Positions 33,314 through 44,700 of a stretch of DNA of 64,000 nucleotides are shown piece by piece. The notes beneath the pieces were generated by a model. It had not been told where the DNA came from. It was given only the letters and a program-made list of their open reading frames with translations, and did no database searches. The translations under genes were made by a program, and so were the position numbers. Position 1 is the first letter of the stretch. Each line of letters opens with the position of its first letter. Source of the DNA: Bufo bufo (taxonomy: Eukaryota > Chordata > Amphibia > Anura > Bufonidae); NCBI RefSeq assembly GCF_905171765.1, contig NC_053392.1:338179010-338243009 (forward strand), given 5' to 3'.

Positions 33314-33375
33314 AGACATACAGGGTAAGGCCTCATGCACACGGCCGTTGTTTTAGTCTGCATCCGAGCCGTAGT
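33314..33375. repeat. MITE end fragment
   Basis: Contains 'GGCCTCATGCACACGGCCG' and a run that ends abruptly where the Penelope-like coding sequence begins. Half of an amphibian MITE or the target sequence of the 5'-truncated element that follows. Confidence 0.4.
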
Positions 33376-33378
33376 TTT

Positions 33379-34628
33379 GTTTTAACACACAACTACTTTG
33401 TATTTGAGGATCGTTTGTACCACCAGCTCAGGGGCACTGCGATGGGTAGCCCTTGTGCACCGACTTATGCAAATTTGCTCCTGGGCTGGTGGGAATACAT
33501 GATTGTCTTCTCTGAAGCCATGACTGAATGGACCAAACATATATCTTTGTGGTCCAGATTCATTGACGATGTCCTGCTTCTGTGGTCAGGGACTCAGAGG
33601 GAATTCCAACACTTCATGGAGAAGTTGAACTCTAATCATATAGGTCTCTATTTTACATCAGAAATTCATCGAAACACGATTATGTTTTTGGACGTAGCCC
33701 TTGAGAGAGATGATAACAATTATATCAAAACCACGTTATTTCGAAAAAAGACCTCCACAAACAGCCTCCTACGATGGGAGAGCTTTCACCCTAGGTCCCT
33801 CAAAAAGGGTATCCCAAAAGGCCAGTTTTTGAGGGTACGCCGTAATTGCTCTGACCCTCAGACCTTTACACGGGAGGCCGCTAAACTATTTCACCGGTTT
33901 AGGGAAAGGGGATACCCCAGTCATTGCCTCTATGAGGCCTGGAATTGGGCCAATTCCAGAGACCGGTCCTCCCTACTACAGACACAATTAAAAACTACAA
34001 GTCCCCATGGACCAATTAGAGTCATCGGTACTTTTGACTCTGAGTCACAACAGGTCCGCGACATCCTTAGTCGCTATTGGTCTCTAATTAAAACAGACCC
34101 AGACTTAACTAAGGTATTGGGGACGCACTGGTACATAGTCATCTAGACCCACCCGAAACCAGTACTTGGCTGACCAACAGGCAAGTTGGCACCTTTAGGT
34201 GCGGCAAATGCAAAGCTTGCAAGTTTATTTCCCCAGGTAATACATTTGAAAATAGCTCGGGAGATAGAACCTTTTATATCCGCAACTTTGCGAATTGCAA
34301 TACCACTGGAATGGTTTACCTGGCCACCTGTGTCTGCGGCATAAAATATATAGGAAAGACCAAAAGGATGTTTAAGACTAGGATTTTAGAACACGTTGGA
34401 GACATTCGAAATAAACGTGATAAACCCATCTCTCGCCATGTGTGGGCAAACCATGCAGGAGCTGCAGAAGTTGTCCGATTTTCCACTATTGAAGTACTCA
34501 AACCCACAACTAGAAAGGGGGATTTAGATAAGTTCCTACGACAAAAAGAATCCAGATGGATCTTTATGCTTAATACTATAGTACCGTCTGGACTCAATGA
34601 ATATATTGATTTTGCGTGTTTTCTGTGA
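33379..34628 (+). pseudogene. Penelope-like RT C-terminal half plus GIY-YIG endonuclease
   Basis: Coding homology begins around 33379 ('HNYFVFEDRLYHQLRGTAM'), so the N-terminal half of the RT, including the first catalytic Asp, is missing. Visible: 'GTAMGSPCAPTYANLLL', the catalytic 'SRFIDDVLLLW', 'TIMFLDVALERDDNNYIKT' and 'KKGIPKGQFLRVRRNCSD'. The frame ends at 34146; homology continues one frame over from about 34152 through the Cys motif 'CGKCKACKF' and into GIY-YIG, 'YLATCVCGIKYIGKTKRMF' and 'RILEH', ending at 34628. One frameshift therefore separates RT from endonuclease. Confidence 0.9.
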
Positions 34629-36150
34629 AGAGGCTTCCCACATCCCTATATGAGATGGGGAATCATTTATCAATGGTATCATGTGTCATAATATTAATCA
34701 AAGAACATAGGGATAATTTCCCTAATACTCTATCCCCATCTCTAGTAAAATTATGCCTTTGGACCAGACCAGGCTTTACGGCTGGATTTATAGACTGGTC
34801 ATCAACAACAATAATAAAAACTACATAAATAACCCCCTTGTTTTGCACTAAATTGTATTTCACTAACAGCCCAGTGGACTTATTGATACATTAACTAATT
34901 ATCTCTACTGGACCATTAGAGAGATTAACTGCTACGGCTATATGCCCTTTGGTTCCACCTATATAACACCAAACCGTGTAAAAATGCAATTTTGTTTGGG
35001 TACTCCGCGCTAACAGGGGGTTAATAAATACGTCATAAATGCATCCCTACCCTCCCCTTGCAGCAATGCTTATATTACTGATAGCCCAGCTGATGTGTTA
35101 TATTAATAAATCAATAAATTGTTATATAGTTTGGGGCAACATATAGCGGCCCTATATTATCAAATCAATCAATTTTATTGGACTATTAGGGAGATTATTC
35201 GTTATGTATACAGGTCATCAGACTCTGGCTCCATCCAATACAGCACCTAACTGTGTTAAAACGCTATTTAGTTCGGGGGCATTGTACCAGCAGGGGGTCA
35301 TAGAATCGACAATAAACATGAGTGACCGGCAGGTCTAACTCATAATATTTAATCCTCATTATGTACATCTGAGCCTGGTAACCAGGGACGCCGTCAGGAA
35401 ACACATTATCCTGTATGGCAGTGCGATCATGTGACCGCCAGGGAGTCACATGTCGGACCGACGTCATACCCGGAAGTAGGGTTTAAATAGCGCAGATGGT
35501 AAGCATGGGTTGCTGCCTCTCTTCCATCCTGACCGCGGGCACGCCGAGACAACACATGTCTGTATCTGGAGACCGCTCCATCCTCCTCCTGACCAGGGGA
35601 CACGTGCTGGATTGAACCACATGGGATGCTGCTATGTACACCCGTTGGTGACGCAAGTACAGCTGGCAATACCAGCCTATTCCACTATCATAGAGATGAA
35701 TATATCTTGTTGGCTTAAATGCAGAGGATCTCTATGTTATAAGTCTTGATTTATCTGGATATGAGCTGTGTCAATAATATAGGATAAGGTCTTCATTTTG
35801 GTTACATACCTATATTCCAACCGTTTGGTCCATAATATATATATATATATATCAAATATATTAATCACATGATTGCGCACCCTGGATTATTGGAGTGTTA
35901 TTTATGTAGTGCTACTAACAGTGGGCTATACTAACAATTATCCTATAGTTAGTGTTATTTTCGTGTTGATGATTCGACTATAAACTAGTCCGTACCTGGT
36001 CTCTATAGCTATACAGCTTGAAATCAAATGTTTACTAGTGGTTTTTGGCATCAGCAACCACTTCACGAGGAGTGATTTATTATCATAGTCTCTCCAAACT
36101 CCGGTGTTATTCGTTGTGTTGGACACTGTGTTATGTCCGTTAATGTTTTT
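34629..36150 (+). other. 3' non-coding region of second Penelope-like element
   Basis: No open frame of interest. Two diverged direct repeats share 'AACAGCCCAG(T/C)', 'GAGATTA' and 'CAGGGGGT(T/C)A' landmarks. A short AT microsatellite lies at 35837-35852. The tail leads into the hammerhead motif. Confidence 0.55.
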
Positions 36151-36195
36151 GTCCCCTGAGGAGCCTGAAACCAACAAGGCGAAACGCGTTGGGAC
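36151..36195 (+). ncRNA. Hammerhead ribozyme, Penelope type
   Basis: A compact, well-formed motif. Stem I GTCCC (36151-36155) pairs exactly with GGGAC (36191-36195). CTGAGGA box at 36156-36162. Stem II GCCT (36163-36166) pairs with AGGC (36177-36180) around a 10-base loop. GAAA at 36181-36184. ACGCGT (36184-36189) is the self-complementary short stem III, then the cleavage-site T at 36190. All core positions match the consensus. The position downstream of the RT/GIY-YIG sequence fits the known placement of hammerheads in Penelope-like elements. Confidence 0.88.
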
Positions 36196-36820
36196 AGGGT
36201 GGTCAGAATTGTCTTTTGTCACACGATTTGTATATGTACTATACCACTGTATTTATGTTCCTGCACTAACTGTTCACAGGTGGCTTATCACCACCTCACG
36301 GGGGAGGTTATCTATGCATGTTATTTTTTTGATATTTATAGTAGCCTAAGTCTCACTATAGGGACAGCATCATTGTGCTGTATCCAATACCCGTGTTAGG
36401 GCCTTCTAGGGATTATTAGGAGGTACGAGACACGGGATCGCCCCTATCGAGGCGGCTATTCCGTTTGCAGGCAGGGCCACATCAATAGGGCTAGCATTAG
36501 GGCTACTGTCCCAATAGCCTATTCAATCTTTTGGCTGCCCTCCCTGCAAACATAGGCTAGTGGAATATCCTTTCCACATTTAGGTTTCTTTTTCATTTTT
36601 GGAATTTATCATTTATTTTTTGTATCTAAAGGGTCCAATGGCTTCTTTTTAACAATGATTTATTAAAAGCTATGTCTTAGAATTAATGGTAATTCTGTGA
36701 AGTTGTCTATTTATGACCATTTCCTACTATATTCCTTTGAACGGGGTTATGTTCACTCTGTGAGTTTGTTCCCAATATTTATGGACCTGACTGTATATGG
36801 GACCGTTTTGGAAAAAATAT
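36196..36820. other. No gene recognised
   Basis: AT-rich sequence after the hammerhead motif; part of it may still be the tail of the Penelope-like element. The mirrored pair 'CCGTTTGCAGGCAGGGC' and 'GCCCTCCCTGCAAAC' lies around 36464-36552. Confidence 0.4.
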
Positions 36821-36821
36821 A

Positions 36822-37300
36822 ATTGATTTTGCTAATATTTTCCCCAATATCTGGCACTGACACACACACACACACACACACACACTATTGCAGCGCAGAT
36901 GTGACAATTTACTGCAGACACCATTTATAGGCAAAGTGTGGATAAATTATGGAAAAAATATATTTGTTGTCAGTAATATTTTTCCCATTATCTGGCACTG
37001 ACACACACCCGCTATTGCAGCGCAGATGTGACAATTCACTGCAGACACTGTTTATAGGCAAAGTGTGGATAAATTATGGAAAAAATATTATTGTTTTCGC
37101 TAATATTTTTCCCAATATCTGGCACTGACACACACACACGCTATTGCAGCGCAGATGTGACAATTCACTGCAGACACCGTTTATAGGCAAAGTGTGGATA
37201 AATTATGGAAAATATATATTTGTTTTCGCTAATATTTTTCCCAATATCTGGCCCTGACACACACACGCTATTGCAGCGCAGATGTGACAATTCCACAGCC
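36822..37300. repeat. Tandem repeat, ~128-bp unit, four copies
   Basis: The marker GCGCAGATGTGACAATT occurs at 36893, 37020, 37149 and 37276. Each unit also has 'TCTGGC(A/C)CTGACACACAC', 'TATTGCAGC' and 'GGCAAAGTGTGGATAAATTA'. The first copy has an expanded CA run (36861-36884). Confidence 0.9.
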
Positions 37301-37809
37301 AACGTGGACAAGCTAACGTTAATTAAAATGAACCAGGCATGGATCCCACAGGACTTGTCCGTACCTTGGCCAGAGTAGAGTTATACTGGCCACACCCAGC
37401 CATTGTTATACTCCAGCGCAGTTTGTGCCTTCTATTTGCTATTTCTCAATGTTTTTGGGCCTCCACAAACAAAACAAAAAATTATAAAAAATAAATAAAT
37501 AAATAAAAAGTGTTGTGACCTCTTCCGCCTTCGCTGCCACGTCCGCCTGCACCCCCACATACGGACGTCATCCGTTTTTTTGAGGATCCGCAATTTAAGG
37601 ACCGCAAAACACATACAGTCGTGTGAAGCCTTATATTGGCAGAGCAGAGAAGTATACTGGGCCCACCATACAGGACCCATTGTTGAACTCCAGCCCAGTT
37701 TGTGTGTTCTCTTTGCTATTTCCCAATGTTTTGGGGCTTCCTGCACCTCCACGTCTACCTGCTCCTCCACTAGGACCTCTGCCTCCATGCTCAAGATTAT
37801 TATGTCTAA

Positions 37810-38288
37810 GGGTACTTTCACACTAGCGTCGCTGGATTCCGGCAGGCAGTTCCGTCGCTGGCAATCTGTATGCAAACAGATACCATTTGTAGACAGATCC
37901 GGAAGTGGGTCCGTCTCACAAATGTATTGCAATACCGGATCCGTCTCTCCGGTTGTCATCCGGAAAAACGGATCCAGTATTTATCTTTTTCACATTTTTA
38001 AAGGTCTGCGCATGGGCAGACCACAAAACCAGATCCGTTTTTCCGGAACACTTAGGGCCGGATCCGACATTAATGCATTTAAATGTAAGTGTTCCGGAAT
38101 TTTGAACAGAGAAAATACTGCAGCATGCACTCTAAGAGTGACTGAACTGAAGACATCCTGATGCATACTGAACGGATGGCTCTCCATTCAGAATGCATTA
38201 GGATAAAACTGATCAGTTTTTTTCCGTTATTGAGCCCCTAGGACGGAACTCAATACCGGAAAAGATAAACCCTAGTGTGAAAGTACCC
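37810..38288. mobile_element. Harbinger-like MITE
   Basis: Inverted termini GGGTACTTTCACACTAG and CTAGTGTGAAAGTACCC, flanked by TAA (37807-37809) and TTA (38289-38291), fitting the 3-bp TWA target of PIF/Harbinger elements. The boundaries are supported by an uninterrupted copy of the target at 39315-39345, where 'CTCAAGATTATTATGTC' runs directly into 'TTATATTGGCAGAG'. The interior is rich in CCGGATCCG-type words and has no coding region. Confidence 0.85.
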
Positions 38289-38413
38289 TTATATTGGCAG
38301 ATTAAAAAAAGCAGGTTACATAAACACAAGAACAAATGTCCGCCCACACTAAATGATGGGCAGCATCCACAACCCCTCAAAAAAGCCAGCTCAACAACTA
38401 AACAAACCTTCAC

Positions 38414-38588
38414 AATAAGACGCAGTCTCAAATGGCTGTAAAAATGCTAACAATCTTTATTAAATACATATAATCAATGCAATAATATTGCAATAATCAA
38501 TGTTTTCCATCTCTTTTTAATATATTGATTATATGTATTTAATAAAGATTATCATTTTTACAGCCATTTGAGACTCAGCGTCTTATTT
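38414..38588. repeat. 175-bp palindrome
   Basis: AATAAGACGC followed by GTCTCAAATGGCTGTAAAAA on the left is mirrored on the right by TTTTTACAGCCATTTGAGAC and GCGTCTTATT, with continued pairing through 'TTTATTAAATACATATAATC'. The loop is about 45 bases and AT-rich. Confidence 0.85.
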
Positions 38589-38774
38589 TGTAGGTTTTCT
38601 TATATTGGCAGAGTAGAGAAGTATACTGGGCGCACCTAGCCATTGTTGTACTCCAGCGCAGTTTGTGAGTTCTCTTTGCTATTTCCCAATGTTTAGTGGT
38701 CGACCAGCCTCCCCCCCAAAAAAATTAAGAATTGTAATAAGATGACCCTTTTTGCAACCATCCAACTAATGTGA

Positions 38775-39070
38775 GAGAGGAAATTCTTCTGTGGAGTGTT
38801 TCTGTGAAAGTCAGATATAAAAAAATAAATAAATTGGGAACACCCCCTTCATCTGTTTAACTGTTGTAGGAGAGGAAATTCTTCTGTGGAGTGTGTCTGT
38901 GAAAGTCATACATTTTTTTTTTAACAAATTAGGAACACCCCCTTCAATCATTTGACTATTGTGGGAGAGGAAATTCTTCTGTGGAGTGTATCTGTGACAC
39001 TCTGGCAATTTTTAAAAATTTAGAACACCCCTTTGGCGCCTGTCTTACTGTAGTAGGAGAGAAATAATTT
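38775..39070. repeat. Tandem repeat, ~95-bp unit, three to four copies
   Basis: The marker GAGAGGAAATTCTTCTGTGG occurs at about 38775, 38870 and 38965, and a decayed fourth near 39055. Units also share 'GTGTCTGTGAAAGTCA' and 'GGAACACCCCCTTC'. Confidence 0.85.
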
Positions 39071-39799
39071 TAATATATAGTCCCCAGATATATAAGAGGG
39101 ACATATGAGATCTATAACTGAAACAACATTTTTTACCCAGTTTTAACCCAGAACATGCAAGCACCAAACTGTCATGCCTTGACCCTTAGCAACCTGACAC
39201 AGAATTGGTGGATAAATGGAAAAAACCCAAACAGAAACAGTGTTGGCTTCCTCCCCCTCTTCCAACTACACCTCCACGTCCACCTCCTCCTCAACTCAGA
39301 CCTCTACCTCCTGGCTCAAGATTATTATGTCTTATATTGGCAGAGTAGAGAAATATACCGGCCACACCCCCAAAAATGGCTAAAGGTCACACACAGAATT
39401 GACAGACACATTTATAAATAAAAAAATAGAAAGAGTGTTGGCTTCTTCCTCCACCGCCTCTTCCACCTACAGCGCCACGTCCACAGCCTCCTCAACTTCC
39501 TACTCCACTTGTTATTTTTTATTTGTATGTATTTTATGTTATTTCCATATCCACATTTGTTTGCAGGGCAATTGTACTCCCACTTTTGCAGCCCTCTAGC
39601 CCTTTCTATGACTTTTTTTACAGCCATTTTAGTGCCCCAAAGTTCGGGTCCCAATGGGGTTTGTTGTTCGTGGTCAAGTTCGGAACCCAAATCGAACTTT
39701 GAAATGAAGTTCGGCCGAACCCCTTAAACCCTGACATCCAGCGGTCCGCTCATCCCTAATCAGGAGCAATAGATGACATTGAAGTCGATGGGAAGGAAT

Positions 39800-40682
39800 T
39801 TCAGCTTCCTTCCGCTGACGTTGTCGAGGCCTGACTGCTGGAGAGGGGGTGCAGGCCGGTGGGAGATGCAGCGGTTGCTGCATCAGGGTGTAACACTAAA
39901 TGAGTGGCACGGTTTTCCCTTGCCACTTTATGGTGATGCTCCATGTGTTGACGCAGGGCCGTCGTGCCAACATTAGCATCCTGGCTGTGCCTCACCTTCT
40001 GCCCACACATCCTGCATACCGCCACGCTAACATCCCCCAGAAACTTGGTGAAAAATTCCTACACTGGTGAGTATGGAATTTTTCCTCTACCACTGCATGA
40101 TGCCTGCCTGTCATTGCTTTTATGAACCCATGCACTGCTAGTGTGTTCCTCACAGGTAGTCTCCCGAGTTGCAGATGGTGTACCCCTCCCGAGTTTGGCT
40201 GCAGATTTCTCACTGCTTCCACCCTGCTGTCTCATGGTCACGCTGCCACCCTCACACCCTGATGATGACAATGCTCCCTCTTCACTCGGCTCACAGGTGC
40301 GATTGGCTACATCATCATCTACATCTGTTTGGTTGTCACTTGTGTCACCCTCGCCTGTCTCTTGCGCATGTCCCTGACCTCCTGCAACATGTGCTCCGAC
40401 CCGACTGTCATCATCGGTAGTTGTACGCCTAGAGGATTCTGCAGTGGACCTCTCCTCCAAGTCTGTGCAGGCCTGTAACTGCTGACTGTCCTCACAAAGC
40501 TCGTCCTCACTGAAAAGCAGAGCAGAGATAGCGAATATCATTACTTGGCTAGCAGAAGGAGCAGCAAAAGCAAGAGGCAGGTTCAGGACAGGTGAGGGCA
40601 CAGAGGCAGTTCCTGGGCCATGCCAACTAAGCATGGTGTCAGAGGAACCCACTGATTCTTGGCTGTGTGTGTCTTTTGTCAC
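39800..40682 (-). pseudogene. BED zinc-finger, hAT-transposase-like fragment
   Basis: On the minus strand a polar, acidic, Ser-rich frame (40682-40059) leads to a TAG, then the same frame continues 'EFFTKFLGDVSVAVCRMCGQ' and 'TTALRQHMEHHH', ending near 39801. The C-x2-C and H-x3-5-H spacing is a BED finger, the DNA-binding domain at the N-terminus of many hAT transposases and ZBED proteins. The TAG falls where a Trp would be expected before 'EFF'. No catalytic domain follows. A co-opted ZBED gene is not supported because the finger is interrupted and surrounded by repeats. Confidence 0.7.
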
Positions 40683-41270
40683 TTGAGATCATGTTGAAGA
40701 GCAAGTCAACCATTCCAGTACAACTGGATTGTTGGTCAAAACACGACCGCTGGATGACAGTGGCAGCTCTGGTCTGTTGCTGCAGCTGCTATCAACCCCC
40801 CTTCTTCTGCTGCTACTTGTGCCAGCTACAGCAACATTTTTGCCACTTCCCGTTTCTTTTGGAGGACCAAAGCAACTGTCTGTTGGCTATAGTGTACAAT
40901 AACTGTATCAATAATGTAACAGATTAGCTAACAGTGTGGCAGCAGTTGAACAAGATAAACGTGGCGATATATTAGACCTCCCTTTAATACTGAGACACAG
41001 TAAGTATATGTATAAACTAACAGATTAACTGTGAATGTGGCCGTAGTCCAACAACATGCACATGGTGATATAATAGACCGCCCTTTAATACTGAGGCACA
41101 GTAAGTCTATGTATAAACTAACAGATTAACTGTGACCAGACCTTATTGCCCATGCAATTAAGGGGTGACATGGTGTCATGACACCTAGTTAAATATATGG
41201 GCCATTATTATATATGGTATTGTTCTTACCTGGTAACCAATGTCATTGGCACAGTCTGGTGTCCTCAGGA
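40683..41270. repeat. ~101-bp tandem repeats interrupted by the LINE
   Basis: CAGATTA at 40920, 41021 and 41122 marks units containing 'ATAT(T/A)AGACC(T/G)CCCTTTAATA' and 'CACAGTAAGT'. A further copy lies at 47812-47905, on the other side of the LINE, so the LINE inserted within or beside this array. Confidence 0.75.
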
Positions 41271-41707
41271 AGATCTCTCTGCTTTTTTTTTTTTTTTTTA
41301 AGTTTTAAAAGTTTTTTATTATATTCTTAAAAGAAATACATTGTAACATAACACCAACATTGGTGTGAATCGGTACCATTCACATAAGCATATGAACATC
41401 TTGAAGCACATGAAGGATTAGGAGAGGCTGGAATTACAATCCAATAATTGGGAGAAACAAAGCTTAATAGAGTTATACATCAGTCATATGGAAAAAGAAC
41501 CAGGTTATACTCGACAGGAATAGTACAGTTGTATTCGAAGAAGTATAATTGGGTAAGATAAATCGGGCACTCGATGCCATGTCTCTAGCATCTAATTGAG
41601 TAGACTGCACTTTAGGGCCGAGGAAGAGGGGAGGATAACTCCCCACTGATATCTGGCTATTAAGCTGAACTATTTATATTTTGGAGGGAGATGGAGACGT
41701 AAAACAG

Positions 41708-44700
41708 TTAGTGTTGGATAAATCTATATTTTGTCCAGGGGGCCCACTTTTTCAAGAATATCAAATGGGTCCGTGATTCCCAGGAAGCCATTTCTTCAAA
41801 GCGGTGGATTTGGTCTACTTTCAATCTCCATTGTTCCAATGAAGGAAGACTAGATTGCAACCAGTATTTGGGAATTAGGAGACGGGCTGCTAACAAAAGC
41901 TGTTTAAAAAGATACGTGGGTGGTAGAGATGACCGGTCAATGAAGTAGGAGAGTAAAGCTCCATAGGGAGAAATGGCAATGTTAGAGGAACATATCTGAT
42001 TGCTAATCCGAAAGATCTCAGCCCACCCCTTTTTTATAGGAGGACATGTCCACCAGATATGGAGAAAGGTACCTATCTCGTTTTGGCATCTCCAACAATC
42101 TACTGAGGTGGGTCTATTGAAGCGTGCTGATGTAATTGGGGTAATATACCATTGTGATAGGATTTTGTAGCCATTCTCTTGGGCTCTAACACATCTAGAT
42201 GATTTATGTGGGATGTCAAATAGTGTATGCAAGGAATGGACGGGAAGAACTACCCCAGTTTCCAGTTCCCAAGAGCGAATGAAGGCTGGTTTGACAACTA
42301 AAGGCGGAGTTCTTAACTTGTTATAGATAAGAGAGATAGGTCTTTTAGGAGAGCTGGGGTTGGCGATTAAAGCTTCGAACCATGTAAGGGGACGGAGAAG
42401 TTCTCCATTTATGTTATTTTTGTGGATAAAGGATTTAATGAGTGGGATGATAGTGAAATCACATGGTTGTGGATTCAGGAGGGTTTTGATGGTTTCATTT
42501 GTAGGAGTTAAACCCTGGGGATCGAGGAAAAGAGAAATTGGCAAGGTTGAGGATCTAATTGTTCTAGAAGAAGTGCTTCTGGGCCCACTGGTAGCTGAGC
42601 CAAGGATGTCGCTAGTCGTGATAAGAGGAGAGGGGAATGGTGTAGAGCAGTGAGAGAGATTCCACCACTTCCAAACATCTACCGTTGCTTTGATGAGTGG
42701 GAAGGGTTGAAGGTTGATTTGTGGGGGAGTTTGATGGCCCAGGCAAAAGGCTCGAGACGGCATTCCCATAATGTTTTGTTCCATGGCCACCCAGGATTTG
42801 CTCTCAGTGTTTCTCAACCAGTCTATAACTCTTGACATTAGTATGGCCTTCCCATATAATTCTGGATCTGGCAACCCAATCCCACCAACCGTGCGAGAAC
42901 GGGATAAGAAGAAGTAGGAGAGTCTCGCTTTCCTGCCGTTCCAAATAAAAGTTCTAAATCTCTGTTTTAGGGAAGTATAATAGGATTTAGGCACGGGGAT
43001 TGGGAGAACTTGTTGGAGGTAGGTAAGACGTGGGATAATGAGGGCAGAGAGGATATTTTTCCTACCAAACCAAGATAAGGTTGGAACTGACTTGGTAAGT
43101 TTGTCAAGTTCTGAGAATAGGGCAGTTTTTAAGGGGACGTAATTGAGTTTGAAGAGGTCTGGTATGGAGGGGCTCAGTTTGACTCCTAAATAGGTAATGG
43201 TTGGAGAGGACCAGTTGAAAGGGGAATCTTTCATTAAGGAGGATTTGAGTAAAGGTGAAAGTCCTGTGCTGATGATGGTGGATTTACTCTCGTTAATCCT
43301 GAAATTGGAAACAGTGCTATAGTTCTTTAAATGTTCCAGAATTACAGGGAGGGAAGATTTAGGATTGGATGTCATGTTCATGACATCATCCGCAAACGCA
43401 GCAATCTTGTGGCTCCTACCTCCAAGGGTTATCCCTTCGAACTTGGTATCTGCTCTGAGTTTAGATAGGAGGGGTTCCATAGCCAAAATGAAGAGCAAAG
43501 GGGATAAGGGACAGCCCTGACGAGTTCCATTTTGAATTCGAAAGCGAGTGGATAAGTCACCATTGACCATGACACGAGCTGTGGCCTGGTCGTACATAGC
43601 GAATACAGCCTTGATATATGGATCAGGCAGGCCGAAGAATCTGAGAACATGGCTCAAATAGTTCCAGTTTATACGGTCGAACGCTTTTTCAGCGTCGGTG
43701 CTAAGGAGTACAAGGGGAGTGGAAGTATGTCTAGCATAGGAGAGTGCGTTAACCACTCTAGAGGTGTTATCCCTGCCTTCCCTATTACGTACGAAGCCTA
43801 CCTGATCCATATGTACCAAGAGAGGGAGAAGGACTGCTAGTCGATTGGCCAATAATTTTGCAAGTAATTTAAGGTCGATATTCAAAAGGGAGATGGGCCT
43901 ATAGTTTGCACAAAGCTTAGAGTCCTTCCCCTCCTTGGGAATCAAGGCTATATGAGCTGATGTCATGTCCCTGGACAGAGGGATGCCTTTCAAGGATTGA
44001 TTGCACACTGACAGGAGGTATGGCAATAATTGTTTTTTAAAGGTTTTATAATAAAGTGCAGGAAGTCCGTCTGGACCTGGGCTTTTCCCCTTAGGCATCT
44101 GATCAAGGGCTGTGGAAATCTCCTCCATAGAGAATGGCGTTTCTAAGGAAAGTTTTTGACTTATTGATAAAGTTGGGCAGGTGGCTGATTTCAAAAAGGC
44201 GTCCACTAGGGAGGAGTGGTCTGATGAGGTCATGGGGGAAGGGAGATTGTATAGTGCTTCATAGAAGTCTCTAAATTGTTTTGCGGTCTTAAATGAAGCG
44301 AAAATTGGTTCACCGCTAGGGGAAGACAATTGGTGAATGTAATTGTCAGATCTTCTGGATTTTATTCTGTTCATGAGGAATTTGGAAGCTTTGTCCCCAT
44401 GAGCAAAAAACTTGTATTGAGAGCTAAGATAATACTTGGCAGAGTTATTGTGTAGTAAGGTTTTCAATTCCGCTCTTGCTTTAGACAGCTCTTGGAGTTG
44501 TATTTCAGAGAGGGTAAGTTTGTGGACCGACTCTAATTTGTTTATTTTGGAGAGGAGGGTGTTAATGTTGTTTTCCCTGGCTTTCTTTAGGTGCGCTCCT
44601 AAGCTGATGAACTCCCCCCTAATATAGGGTTTGTGTGCATCCCAAATGGTCTGTGGAGAGAGTTCGGGTGAGGAATTTAAAGTGAAGTATTCTTGCAGGT

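Larger units (their letters stand above)
33376..36195 (+). mobile_element. Second Penelope-like element, 5'-truncated
   Basis: A different lineage from the insertion at 24-32 kb: the protein is clearly diverged (for example 'GTAMGSPCAPTYANLLLGWW' versus 'GTAMGTRFAPSYANLFMAQW'). It starts within RT, includes the endonuclease, and has a long 3' non-coding region with two diverged direct copies of about 200 bp (about 34870-35050 and 35090-35320). A good hammerhead motif lies at 36151-36195. The true 3' end beyond the ribozyme is not defined, and I see no clear target duplication. Confidence 0.85.
37301..39765. repeat. Repeat-rich block with recurring ~180-bp motif
   Basis: The motif 'ATATTGGCAGAG(T/C)AGAGAA' followed by 'TATACTGG', 'CTCCAGC(G/C)CAGTTTGTG' and 'TTTGCTATTTC(C/T)CAATG' recurs near 37370, 37630, 38600 and 39335. 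Between copies are Ser/Thr-codon-rich runs of CCTCCAC type. The right end near 39640-39765 (mirrored 'AAGTTCGG' and 'CCGAACTT' runs, then 'CGCTCATCCCTA') looks like a terminus of a large hAT-type element. Boundaries are not resolved. Confidence 0.5.

Noticed and set aside
37580..38161. 193-codon frame spanning the Harbinger-like MITE
   Set aside because: It crosses the MITE boundary at 37810 and therefore joins two unrelated sequences by chance.
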